Assembly (NCBI GenBank): GCA_002451555.1 | Contig: DKCU01000043.1 | Span: forward strand, 1-17,309 | Reading direction: 5' to 3' | From: Candidatus Segatella albertsiae | GTDB lineage: Bacteria; Bacteroidota; Bacteroidia; Bacteroidales; Bacteroidaceae | DNA: 17,309 nt | Shown: positions 1-8,275 of the stretch, in pieces | Layout of the letters: each line of letters begins with the position of its first letter | Numbering within the stretch: position 1 is the first letter of the stretch | Notes under the pieces: model-generated | What the model was told of the DNA's origin: nothing | The model's input: only the letters and a program-made list of their open reading frames with translations | Database searches by the model: none | Position numbers and translations under genes: made by a program

Positions 1-1
1 C

Positions 2-475
2 AAGGAGGTGAAGATAGGTATGCTCAAGAGCCTTGCGCCCAACTATCTATCTCCGATACAGTTGGACAACAGCAGTTTGGTGGGTGACTTCCTTGAAAAA
101 CTCTATGATGACGACTTGGAGGGAGCCATGGTTCGTCTGAAGGCTTATCTTGCCAGCATCTCCAATCGCTTGTCCAACAAGAATGAGCGTGACTTCCAGA
201 CGGTGTTCTATCTCATCTTCAATCTGATGGGAGCGTATATGAAGGTGGAGGAGGACAGTGCGATAGGCAGAGCTGATGCCGTGGTTCACATGCCCGATGC
301 GGTGTATGTTTTCGAACTGAAATATGATAGTTCCGCCGAGGATGCCATCAAGCAGATAGACGAGAAGGGGTATCTCATCCCTTACTCAGCCGATGGCAAG
401 CGTCTTTTCAAGATAGGAGTCAACTATGATAGCAACCAGCGCACGATCAGTGACTGGATTATCAAGGAAGGATAA
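2..475 (+). CDS. AAA-ATPase-like / PD-(D/E)XK protein, C-terminal part (5' end outside window)
   Basis: This is the last ~157 residues of a protein whose reading frame is open at the left edge, so the gene starts upstream. The visible part matches the C-terminal nuclease-like domain (PDDEXK_9, formerly DUF1703) of the large AAA-ATPase-like family common in Bacteroidales. A GRAD motif (Asp codon 275-277) is followed by a beta strand ending in FELKY (Glu codon 314-316, Lys codon 320-322), then an Ala/Gln helix (EDAIKQIDEKGY). This is the usual D...ExK layout of the PD-(D/E)XK fold, so the nuclease core looks intact. The GTG at position 8 is not a credible start, because the preceding codons continue the family sequence. 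A terminator follows 25 bases after the stop. Biological role is unknown for the family; a nuclease or defence role is inference. A complete, only distantly similar relative lies at 8276-10069. Confidence 0.85.
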   Translation, partial: KEVKIGMLKSLAPNYLSPIQLDNSSLVGDFLEKLYDDDLEGAMVRLKAYLASISNRLSNKNERDFQTVFYLIFNLMGAYMKVEEDSAIGRADAVVHMPDAVYVFELKYDSSAEDAIKQIDEKGYLIPYSADGKRLFKIGVNYDSNQRTISDWIIKEG

Positions 476-500
476 AACCATGAAATATTTAGATTAAAAG

Positions 501-539
501 AAAATCCTAATTGCCTAATATTGGGCAATTAGGATTTTT
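501..539 (+). terminator. Rho-independent terminator
   Basis: A perfect 15-bp inverted repeat (501-515 pairs with 524-538) has an 8-base loop and ends in a run of T. It lies 25 bases after the stop of the gene ending at 475. Because both arms end in A/T runs it could also stop transcription from the other side. Confidence 0.85.
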
Positions 540-711
540 GCTACCTGAAGAAATCGTTTGACATAGGTTTGTACATTTATCATGATACAGTAATTATATC
601 GCCCTTCAAATTACTTGTTCTCTAGAGTTGCTTATTTTGTCGTAACCCTATTGAAATTATTTTGATTTAGTTTTTCAATGCGAACGAAATTTCCATGAAA
701 CATCACCGCCG

Positions 712-719
712 TACCTTTG
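712..719 (+). promoter_or_regulatory. Bacteroidetes-type -7 promoter element for the SusC operon
   Basis: TACCTTTG matches the TAnnTTTG consensus of the Bacteroidetes housekeeping sigma factor. It lies about 50 bases before the ATG at 769, which predicts a leader of roughly 40-45 nt. The upstream -33 element is poor (only an AATTTCC stretch about 20 bases before), so an activator may be needed, as is usual for SusCD loci. No SusR, hybrid two-component or anti-sigma gene is present in the window. Confidence 0.6.
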
Positions 720-768
720 CACCCAGAAATTCGGATGAATTGGATTTCTTAATGTATAAACTTAAAAT

Positions 769-3700
769 ATGGACAACAGACAACGCATTAAACAAGGCTT
801 CTTCGCATTTACATTATGTTGTATTTCAGGAAGTATCTATGGTCAAGCTGTTACGGATGAGGGCAAGACCATCGTGAAAAAGGATTCTAACAAAGACAAG
901 AAAGCTTCACAGTCAAAGTTTAAGGATGAGGCCATAGAACTCAACAATGTGGTGGTCACAGCATTGGGTATCAAGCGTGAGGAAAAGAGTTTGGGTTATG
1001 CTACCCAGACCGTCAGTGGTGATGATATTACGGCTACTATGCCAACCAACTGGTCACAGGCTCTTCAAGGACAGGTGGCTGGTCTGAATGTTGTGTCGGC
1101 AGGTGGTCCGCTTTCTTCCACTCAGATTAACCTGCGTGGTAATGTGTCCATGAACATGGATGGTAATGGTGCGCTGATCGTTGTGGATGGCGTTCCACTC
1201 TCCAGTCCGATGAACAACCCTGGTGGCTCGTATGGCGCAGGTGGCAACTCGGAGGGTTCGGTGGATTTCGGTAATGGTTTCTCCGACCTGAACCCTGACG
1301 ATATAGAGAGCATCCAGGTTTTGAAGGGTGCGTCTGCCTCGGCTTTGTATGGTGCGAGAGCTGCCAATGGCGTCATCATGGTGACAACCAAGTCGGGCAA
1401 GAAAGCCAAGAAAGGATTGGGTATCAGCTATAGCTTTAATAATACATGGGAACGTGCAGCCCACTTCCCTGACTACCAGTACGAGTTCGGTCAGGGTGTC
1501 GCCAAGAACATCGGTACGAAAGGCACGGAGTGGGAAGGTCAGCAATATTATTCATACGGCAAGGGCGAGGATGGTCTTGCCAGCACCAGTGGTACCAGCT
1601 CTGCCTTCGGCGCTAGATTCGATGGCCAACTTTTTTACCAGTATGACCCAGAGAAGGAGGGTCGTGCTGACGTGGCCACGCCATGGAGAGCCTACAAGAA
1701 CAACCATTCTGACTTGTTTCAGACGGGACATACGATGACCAACTCCATCGCCCTTACGGGCAACAACGGCACGGGCAACATGCGCTTGTCCCTTACCCAC
1801 AGCAAGAGCGAATGGATATTGCCTAACTCGGGCTACGAACGATTGACTGCGGCCTTTGCCGGCTCTCAGCAGATTTCCAAGCGAGTGAAAATCAACGCCC
1901 GAATGAGCTATACTTATAGAGATGTAAAGAACTCGCCACAGTTGACTTACAATTCTAACTCGCTCAGCTACTTCTTGATATTCATGAACCCTAACTTCAA
2001 CTTGGATTGGTTCAAGCCGATGTGGTACAAGGGCAAGGAGAACATTCAGCAGATTCGTCCGTTCTCCAGTTACCTACCTAACCCATACGTTTTGCTCTAC
2101 GAGGCTACCAACCCAGCCAAGAAGCATAGTTTCAATGGTAATATCTCCGCCAACTTCAACATCAACCGCTTCCTCGACTTGCAGTTGCGCAGCGGTATGC
2201 AGGCCACGGCACAACAGCAGGAGCAGCATCGCCCATGGGATGACAAGGTTTACCCAAAGGGATTCTTCAAGAAACAGAACATCTTCGACTATGAGGTCAA
2301 CTCGGACGTTTTGCTCTCTTACCACAACAGTTTCGAGAATGGCATTAATGTCAACGCTTCCGTGGGTGGCAACATGATGCAGTCGTACTATGACTTGCTC
2401 TCCGCTTCCGTCACAGGACTGAATACCCCTGGAGTCTATAGCCTTGCCAACGGCGTGTCCAACCCATTGGTCAATACGACCATCCGCAAGAAGAGAGTCA
2501 ACTCACTTTATTTCATGGCAGACCTAGCCTACAAGGACCGATTGTTCCTGGATGTCACGGGGCGCAACGATTGGTCTTCGACCTTGCCACGCAAGAATCG
2601 TTCCTTTTTCTATCCATCGGTCAGTTTGAGTGCGGTGCTCAATAGTCTCACCCATCTGCCTTCCTGGATTAATCTCCTGAAGGTCCGTGCTTCCTGGGCA
2701 CAGGTGGGTAACGATACCGACCCATACAAGACTTCTCCTTATTATACAACCAGCGACTTTGCCGGTGCCTTGGTGAAGCCTAGCACGTTGTACAACGCCG
2801 ACTTCAAGCCAGAGATGTCGAACAACTGGGAAGGTGGATTCGACTTTAGAGTGCTGAACGACCGATTGGGGCTGGACATGACTTTCTATTACAACCGCAC
2901 GAAGAACCAGATATTGAACGCACCTTTCGACCCGACCACAGGTTATACGAAGGGTACTATCAACTCAGGTTGCGTGAGCAACAAGGGCGTGGAGCTGATT
3001 CTCCGTGGTACTCCTATCAAGACACGTGACTGGCAGTGGAACATGACCGCCACATGGTCCACCAACAAGAACAAAATAGAGTCTTTGTCGGAATTTGCCG
3101 ACGAGCGACAGATATTGGGTTCTTACGTGAGCGGCAATGTGAGCATCATCGGCACCAAAGGCGGCACCACGGGTGACATCTGGGGCTATAAGTTGAAGCG
3201 TAATGAGCAGGGCGAGGTGATTATCACATCGGCAGGCTTGCCAGCTCGTACCTCCGAGATAGAGTATGTGGCTTGTGCATTGCCTGACTGGGAGGGTGCT
3301 TTCAATACCTCTGTGAGATACAAGAACTGGTCATTTGCCATGCAATGGGATGGCAAGGTAGGCGGAAAGACCTATTCCCAGTCGCACCACAAGATGTGTG
3401 AGCAGGGACATATCGCCGAGACCCTGAATGGTCGCAAGCCGGGCACGAGCCTCTACCTCGACATCAACGACCCTGATGTACAGCAGTTGTTCAAACAGCA
3501 GAAGATTACCCCGATCGAGGGAGTTTACTGCATCGCCCCTGGTGTGGTCGATAATGGCGATGGAACTTACAGTCCTAACCAGAAGATTGTGACCTTGGAG
3601 TCTTATTACAAGGAATATTATCGCATGGCCAATGTGGAGACCAATACCTTCAGTACCTCCTACCTCAAGTTGCGTGAAGTGAGATTGGATTATCAGTTCC

Positions 3701-3900
3701 CAAAGAAGTGGCTTCGAAACACGTTCATCTCCAATGCTTCGGTAGGTGTGTATGGCAGGAATCTCCTCTGCATCACCAACTATCCGATGTTTGACCCGGA
3801 GACAGCCTCGCTCGATGGCAACACGTTTGTTCCGGGCGTTGAGGTGGGTACGCTTCCTACCAGCCGTTCTTGGGGTATTAATCTGAAATTAGACTTTTAA
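769..3900 (+). CDS. SusC/RagA-family TonB-dependent outer-membrane transporter
   Basis: The 1043-residue protein imports a ligand captured by its SusD partner across the outer membrane, using energy from TonB. Residues 1-26 form a signal peptide (hydrophobic FFAFTLCCISGSIYG). A short Lys-rich linker (about 33-53) leads into the conserved SusC segment NNVVVTALGIKREEKSLGYA (59-78). Plug-domain signatures follow: ALQGQVAGLNV (98-108), INLRG (120-124), ALIVVDGVPL (135-144) and the QVLKGASASALYGARAANGV block. The rest is a long beta-barrel ending in LKLDF, with the terminal Phe typical of outer-membrane barrels. Unlike many SusC proteins it lacks the ~80-residue N-terminal carboxypeptidase-regulatory-like domain before the plug. 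The SusD-like gene starts 61 bases downstream on the same strand. The start at 769 is chosen because it puts the signal peptide at the N-terminus. The substrate cannot be told from this protein alone. Confidence 0.95.
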   Translation: MDNRQRIKQGFFAFTLCCISGSIYGQAVTDEGKTIVKKDSNKDKKASQSKFKDEAIELNNVVVTALGIKREEKSLGYATQTVSGDDITATMPTNWSQALQGQVAGLNVVSAGGPLSSTQINLRGNVSMNMDGNGALIVVDGVPLSSPMNNPGGSYGAGGNSEGSVDFGNGFSDLNPDDIESIQVLKGASASALYGARAANGVIMVTTKSGKKAKKGLGISYSFNNTWERAAHFPDYQYEFGQGVAKNIGTKGTEWEGQQYYSYGKGEDGLASTSGTSSAFGARFDGQLFYQYDPEKEGRADVATPWRAYKNNHSDLFQTGHTMTNSIALTGNNGTGNMRLSLTHSKSEWILPNSGYERLTAAFAGSQQISKRVKINARMSYTYRDVKNSPQLTYNSNSLSYFLIFMNPNFNLDWFKPMWYKGKENIQQIRPFSSYLPNPYVLLYEATNPAKKHSFNGNISANFNINRFLDLQLRSGMQATAQQQEQHRPWDDKVYPKGFFKKQNIFDYEVNSDVLLSYHNSFENGINVNASVGGNMMQSYYDLLSASVTGLNTPGVYSLANGVSNPLVNTTIRKKRVNSLYFMADLAYKDRLFLDVTGRNDWSSTLPRKNRSFFYPSVSLSAVLNSLTHLPSWINLLKVRASWAQVGNDTDPYKTSPYYTTSDFAGALVKPSTLYNADFKPEMSNNWEGGFDFRVLNDRLGLDMTFYYNRTKNQILNAPFDPTTGYTKGTINSGCVSNKGVELILRGTPIKTRDWQWNMTATWSTNKNKIESLSEFADERQILGSYVSGNVSIIGTKGGTTGDIWGYKLKRNEQGEVIITSAGLPARTSEIEYVACALPDWEGAFNTSVRYKNWSFAMQWDGKVGGKTYSQSHHKMCEQGHIAETLNGRKPGTSLYLDINDPDVQQLFKQQKITPIEGVYCIAPGVVDNGDGTYSPNQKIVTLESYYKEYYRMANVETNTFSTSYLKLREVRLDYQFPKKWLRNTFISNASVGVYGRNLLCITNYPMFDPETASLDGNTFVPGVEVGTLPTSRSWGINLKLDF

Positions 3901-3906
3901 TGTAGC

Positions 3907-3943
3907 AAGGTGCATATATATAATAAGGTGCATATATAATAAT
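3907..3943 (+). repeat. Near-perfect tandem repeat in the susC-susD gap
   Basis: The unit AAGGTGCATATATA plus an AT tail occurs twice back to back (3907-3924 and 3925-3943). It fills most of the 61-base gap between the SusC stop and the SusD start. It could come from slippage. It may affect the SusC/SusD expression ratio, but that is inference. Confidence 0.6.
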
Positions 3944-3961
3944 GTGTAAAAGATAAAATCG

Positions 3962-5446
3962 ATGAAAAAGATATTCAGAAAAATCATGATGCTCATGGCA
4001 GTTCCTGCTTTGTTGGCGACCGTCTCTTGCGAGTCCATGGACGATACCAATATAGATCCCACTCGCATGAACTCTGCCAATGCTGGCAGTTTCATGGACC
4101 CTGTCATCTACGGCATGGGCATTTATACGTGGAATCGCTATAACAGTTGGACATTCCAGTTGATGCAATGTCTGGTGACAACCAATTCCACCAGTGGCGT
4201 GGGCTGGTTTAACATCAGCGACACGGCAGGCGATGGTGTCTGGAGCAACTACTACAAGTGGAACACCAACGCCAAGGCGATATATGACGAGGCGGTGAAG
4301 GTGGGCGACCCTAACTACGAGGCCATTGCCCTGACGCTGAGATGTTGGATATTCGAGAACACGACCGATGCCTTCGGCGACATTCCTGTACAGGAGTCAT
4401 GCCGCGGTGAGGAACGGCTCTATAGTCCGAAGTTCGAGACACAGGCAGAAGCCTACAGATACATCATCGACAGCCTGGATGTAGCCAATGGCAAGTATGA
4501 CCTCAAGAAAGGCTTGCAGTTTAACACCAATGGCGACAAGATGTATTGCACCAGCGGCTCCGACCTCGAAGGTATCCTGAAATGGAAGAAGTTCACCAAT
4601 TCGCTCAGGCTCCGTGCCCTGTTGCGCGTGATAGACTCCCAGGAACTTGGCGACATGGCGAAGGCGGAACTCAAGAAGATGCTGGCTTCCCCGGAGACTT
4701 ACCCTGTGTTTGAGTCGAACGAGGACAATGCCAAGGTTCACATTTCGGGTGTCGCTCCTGATGAGGCTCCGATGACTCGCCCTTCCGACTTGTCTTCCTA
4801 CAAGTCACTGTCTGAGTTCTTCATCGACAACCTGAAGAATTGGAACGATCCACGTCTTCCTATTTTCGCCAAGACTGCGACCAACAAGGACCCCGAGACA
4901 GGCAAGAATGTCACCTCTTACATCGGATTGCCTAGTGGGTATGACGTAGAACCTACCATTACGGCTTCCTCGCCGAATGCCACCTATCTCGCCACCGCTC
5001 CACAAGACATCCAGTGCCTCACCTATGCGGAAGTACTCTTCATCAAGGCTGAGTTGGCGCAGCGAGGCATCATCGACGCAGATGCCAAGAGCCTCTATGA
5101 GCAAGCCGTGACAGCCGCCATCACACAGTGGGGTGTAGAGATGCCTGAAGATTATTTCTCCAATCCGAAGACAGCATACGATGGAACCTTGAAGAGAATC
5201 ATGGAACAGAAGTTCTATGCCTTGTTCTTCATCGACTTCCAACAGTGGTTTGAGTACAATCGCACGGGTTATCCTGATGTACCCAAAGGTCCGGGTGTCG
5301 ATCCTTCCGTTCACATGCCTTATCGTTTCAAGTATCCTGCCATCCTTCAGCGCATGAACCGTGAGAACTACCTGAAGGCGGTGGAATCCATGGGTGGAGA
5401 TGACTTCAATACCAAGTTGATATGGCAGACCAGACCAGAACTGTAA
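3962..5446 (+). CDS. SusD/RagB-family surface lipoprotein (SusD-like_2 type)
   Basis: This is the 494-residue ligand-binding lid that pairs with the SusC transporter. Residues 1-22 are a lipoprotein signal with lipobox LLATVSC; Cys23 would be lipidated, and the acidic stretch after it (CESMDD) resembles the Bacteroidetes surface-export signal. The DTNIDPTRMN segment near the N-terminus, the helical TPR-like core, the AEVLFIKAELAQRG helix, and the C-terminal block with QWFEYNRTGYPDVP, a Pro/Arg/Tyr-Pro segment and a NRENYLKAVESMGGDD helix are the pattern I associate with the SusD-like_2 branch (PF12771). Length is normal for the family and no frame damage is seen. It lies between the SusC gene and a small secreted protein and is very probably co-transcribed with both. 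Confidence 0.93.
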   Translation: MKKIFRKIMMLMAVPALLATVSCESMDDTNIDPTRMNSANAGSFMDPVIYGMGIYTWNRYNSWTFQLMQCLVTTNSTSGVGWFNISDTAGDGVWSNYYKWNTNAKAIYDEAVKVGDPNYEAIALTLRCWIFENTTDAFGDIPVQESCRGEERLYSPKFETQAEAYRYIIDSLDVANGKYDLKKGLQFNTNGDKMYCTSGSDLEGILKWKKFTNSLRLRALLRVIDSQELGDMAKAELKKMLASPETYPVFESNEDNAKVHISGVAPDEAPMTRPSDLSSYKSLSEFFIDNLKNWNDPRLPIFAKTATNKDPETGKNVTSYIGLPSGYDVEPTITASSPNATYLATAPQDIQCLTYAEVLFIKAELAQRGIIDADAKSLYEQAVTAAITQWGVEMPEDYFSNPKTAYDGTLKRIMEQKFYALFFIDFQQWFEYNRTGYPDVPKGPGVDPSVHMPYRFKYPAILQRMNRENYLKAVESMGGDDFNTKLIWQTRPEL

Positions 5447-5509
5447 TCCCCGAGTTTCCGGAGATGCTAAATGAATAGAAAAAATCTGATAAAAAGAAAG
5501 GATAGAAAG

Positions 5510-5998
5510 ATGAAAATGAAACAGTATTTTCTCATGGCTCTCATGATGATGACTACCATGATGGCTCAGGCACAACAAGCTCAAAATGGAAAAGAGTTTA
5601 CCTTGGAAGTGTATGGAGGTGAGATTCCCAATGTGAAACCAACCTTTGAGGAAGAGCATTTCCTCGGTGGCGAGATAACCAAGAAGTGGAACACATTCTT
5701 GTGTAACTATACCCACACCTACGATGTGGAGATTGGCTTGAACAACTCGGGCACGGAGTTTCGCAAACCAGCCGTCTTCAAGGCGGTGGAGCGTGTCAAC
5801 AAGTTTGTGAAGAAGAGCGTGAAATCTCACCAGATGAGCAAGGAAGAGGCGGTGAAAATCATGACGCATGTGTTAGATTGCGCCAACATCATCTGTCTGG
5901 AGAGCGATACCGCCGCCCTGGAAGAGGCAGCCGGAAATACCAAGACGGGCGAAGAGGCAGTCAATTTCTTCAATCACATTCGACTCATTAATGCTTAA
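5510..5998 (+). CDS. Small secreted protein of unknown function in the SusCD/phosphodiesterase operon
   Basis: I do not recognise this 162-residue protein. It begins with a Met-rich signal peptide (KQYFLMALMMMTTMMAQAQ) with likely cleavage after AQA at residue 21, so it should be periplasmic or exported; no lipobox is seen. The mature part is soluble and mixed alpha/beta, with a Lys/Glu-rich helical stretch at about 90-125 and three Cys (65, 124, 129). The frame is open back to an ATG at 5471, but that start would put a 13-residue Lys/Arg extension before the signal peptide. The ATG at 5510 has a Shine-Dalgarno-like AAAGGA 7 bases upstream and is preferred. The next gene starts 14 bases after its stop, so it belongs to the same operon. 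A substrate-binding or accessory role is only a guess from context. Confidence 0.8.
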   Translation: MKMKQYFLMALMMMTTMMAQAQQAQNGKEFTLEVYGGEIPNVKPTFEEEHFLGGEITKKWNTFLCNYTHTYDVEIGLNNSGTEFRKPAVFKAVERVNKFVKKSVKSHQMSKEEAVKIMTHVLDCANIICLESDTAALEEAAGNTKTGEEAVNFFNHIRLINA

Positions 5999-6012
5999 GT
6001 AATCACGGACGT

Positions 6013-8178
6013 ATGAATCAATTTCGTTATATTTGTTTGGCAACTCTCCTGGGAGTTGCCTCTTGGAATGCTTTGTGTGCAAGTGCCTTGGAGAAGTCAT
6101 CTTTTGTTTTCTCTGGCAAGGTGAAAGATAAACTAGGGCATGGTGTCGCCGGTGTCGTGGTCAACAACGGTGTGACTTTTGTGAAGACCAATGCCCAGGG
6201 CGAGTGGTCTTTGCCTACGGATACCAACGTATGCAAGTTTGTGAGCATCTCCACTCCTGCTGCCTATGTCCTGCCCAGTAAAAATAGTCTCGCACAGGGA
6301 TTTTATGCGAGTGTGGCAACCTTGGTGAAGAACCAAAACAAGTTTAACTTCACTCTGGAGAAGAGGAAGAAGGCTACCAACCAGTTCTATTACATCGCCA
6401 TATCCGACCCTCAGGTGAAGACTGCACACGACATGAGCAGATGGAAGGGCGAGACCATCAAGGACCTGAAGGCCTATGTAGATACATTGAGCCGCCAGCG
6501 TGAGGTGGTCGCCAATACCTTGGGCGACTTGGTGTTCGATAACATGCCACTTTATCCCGAGTATGCCTCCTCCTTTGCGGGCATCAACATGACGACCTTC
6601 CAGTGCATCGGCAACCATGATTTCGACAAGCGATACCAAGATTTGCATAACATGCCATTGGGGGCTCCTCACTTTGCCGAGCAGTATTACTATCGCTACT
6701 TCGGTCCGACCAACTATTCCTACAACATCGGGAAGGTTCACGTGGTGACCTTGAAGAACATCAACTATGTGGGGTATAAGAAATACATCGAGGCGATTAC
6801 TGCCGCCGACATCGACTGGCTGCGCCAGGACTTGAGCTTTGTGCCAAAGGGCAGTCTCGTCATCCTCAATATGCACGCTGCGGCATGGAACCGCATCGAG
6901 AACGAGGGCAACGTTAGGGAGGCTGATGACTTGAAGGAAGTCTTGAAGAACTATCGTGTGCATGTGCTGGCTGGCCATACCCATTATTTCCAAAACAATG
7001 TATTGGGCGATTCCCTCTTCGAGCACAACATAGGTGCTGCTTGCGGTGCCTGGTGGAAGAGCCATGTCAATCGTTGTGGTGCGCCCAACGGCTACATCGT
7101 CTTTGACATTGATGGCGAGAACATCAAGTGGCACTATAAGTCAACAGGTTATCCTCTCGATTACCAAATGCGTGTCTATGGCAAGGGCAAGGTGCTGTCT
7201 CAGCCTCAATATGTCGTAGCCAACGTCTGGGATTGGGATCCTTCCTGCAAGGTGGAGTGGGAGCAAGATGGCAAGCCGATGGGTGTCATGGAGAACTTCC
7301 AGGATGTCGATGAGGCTTACGCTGAGAGCAAGGACCACAAGCCGGGACTTACCCAGACCGCCCATCTCTTCAGAGCCTTGCCGTCCTTGGATGCCAAGCA
7401 AGTGAATGTCATCCTCACCAATCGTTTTGGCGAGCGATATGAACAGACCGTTCTTATCACTGCTCCTCAGGTCAAGACCCAAATCGTGGCACACCGTGGA
7501 TATTGGGAGACAGAAGGCTCTGCACAGAACTCCATTACTTCGCTGAGAAAGGCAGCCGAGGTGGGTGTCTATGGTTCGGAATGTGACGTTCACATCACGG
7601 GCGATAGCGTCATCATCGTCAACCATGACCCCAAGATCAACGACTTGGTGATTGCCGACTCGAAGTATGCCGATTTGAGAAAACAGTTGCTCAAGAACGG
7701 TGAGGAAGTTCCAACCCTGGAGCAATACCTGGAGGAATTGAAGAAGCATCCTGCGATGCAGCTTATCTTGGAAATCAAGAAGCAACCTCTACAGCGCGAC
7801 GAGGACAGACTCACTCGCAAGACCGTGGAGATGGTTCATCGCATGGGCTTGCAGAAGCAGGTGGAGTACATCTCTTTCAGTGCCTCGGCCTGTGCCTTGG
7901 TTCGCCAATTGGATGCCAAGGCGGTGGTATATTATGTAGGGGGCAGCTTTACCCCGGATGAAGTCAAGAAATTGGGCTATCAGGGCATAGACTATAGTTA
8001 CAAATTGCTCTTCAAGCACCCGGATTGGGTGACGGAGGCTCATCAACTGGGCTTGAAGGTGAATGGTTGGACACCTGATGATGACAAGATCATCAAGAAG
8101 TTGGTCAAGATGGATGTAGATTTCATTACGACCGACAAGCCCGAGGAAGCCATGAAAATCGCTTCCTCCAAGAAATAG
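6013..8178 (+). CDS. Secreted bifunctional metallophosphoesterase - glycerophosphodiester phosphodiesterase fusion
   Basis: This 721-residue exported enzyme carries two hydrolase domains that cleave phosphoesters. A signal peptide occupies about 1-25 (cleavage near CASA). A Metallophos_N-like beta-sandwich follows at ~30-117 (FSGKVKDKLGHGVAGVVV...). The calcineurin-like phosphoesterase domain spans ~125-345 and has metal-site motifs SDPQ (131-134), GD (171-172), GNHDFD (200-205), NMHA (286-289) and GHTH (321-324). A Metallophos_C-like segment follows (~350-485). The GDPD domain (~490-715) has the catalytic HRG (494-496), ECDVH (523-527), NHDP (537-540) and LEIK (586-589), so its metal and catalytic residues look intact. 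Known family reactions are phosphomonoester/diester cleavage for the first domain and glycerophosphodiester to glycerol-3-phosphate plus alcohol for the second. In the first motif Gln134 stands where many relatives have His. It is the last gene before a terminator. Confidence 0.92.
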   Translation: MNQFRYICLATLLGVASWNALCASALEKSSFVFSGKVKDKLGHGVAGVVVNNGVTFVKTNAQGEWSLPTDTNVCKFVSISTPAAYVLPSKNSLAQGFYASVATLVKNQNKFNFTLEKRKKATNQFYYIAISDPQVKTAHDMSRWKGETIKDLKAYVDTLSRQREVVANTLGDLVFDNMPLYPEYASSFAGINMTTFQCIGNHDFDKRYQDLHNMPLGAPHFAEQYYYRYFGPTNYSYNIGKVHVVTLKNINYVGYKKYIEAITAADIDWLRQDLSFVPKGSLVILNMHAAAWNRIENEGNVREADDLKEVLKNYRVHVLAGHTHYFQNNVLGDSLFEHNIGAACGAWWKSHVNRCGAPNGYIVFDIDGENIKWHYKSTGYPLDYQMRVYGKGKVLSQPQYVVANVWDWDPSCKVEWEQDGKPMGVMENFQDVDEAYAESKDHKPGLTQTAHLFRALPSLDAKQVNVILTNRFGERYEQTVLITAPQVKTQIVAHRGYWETEGSAQNSITSLRKAAEVGVYGSECDVHITGDSVIIVNHDPKINDLVIADSKYADLRKQLLKNGEEVPTLEQYLEELKKHPAMQLILEIKKQPLQRDEDRLTRKTVEMVHRMGLQKQVEYISFSASACALVRQLDAKAVVYYVGGSFTPDEVKKLGYQGIDYSYKLLFKHPDWVTEAHQLGLKVNGWTPDDDKIIKKLVKMDVDFITTDKPEEAMKIASSKK

Positions 8179-8215
8179 GAATCGCTTTCAAATTCCCTTT
8201 GTCAGTACTTCATAA

Positions 8216-8274
8216 AATAACTCCAGTACTTCCCTAAGAACCTTTGTAATCTTAGGCAAAGTACTGGAGTTATT
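8216..8274. terminator. Nested bidirectional terminator between convergent genes
   Basis: A perfect 16-bp inverted repeat (8216-8231 with 8259-8274) encloses a second 7-bp stem (8233-8239 with 8250-8256). It sits 37 bases after the phosphodiesterase stop and directly after the stop of the minus-strand gene at 8276. Both arms end in A/T, so it can serve both directions. Confidence 0.8.
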
Positions 8275-8275
8275 C

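Noticed and set aside
564..571. TAGGTTTG as a promoter for the SusC operon
   Set aside because: No -33 element and about 200 bases from the start; the TACCTTTG at 712-719 is much better placed.
5471..5509. Upstream ATG as the start of the small secreted protein
   Set aside because: It would add a basic 13-residue extension before the signal peptide, whereas the ATG at 5510 has a suitably spaced AAAGGA.
4805..5869. 354-codon minus-strand frame opposite the SusD-like gene
   Set aside because: Shadow of the SusD-like and small secreted protein genes; rich in His/Leu with no domain, start signal or promoter.
6133..7134. 333-codon minus-strand frame opposite the phosphoesterase gene
   Set aside because: Antisense of well-conserved metallophosphoesterase motifs; no independent coding evidence.
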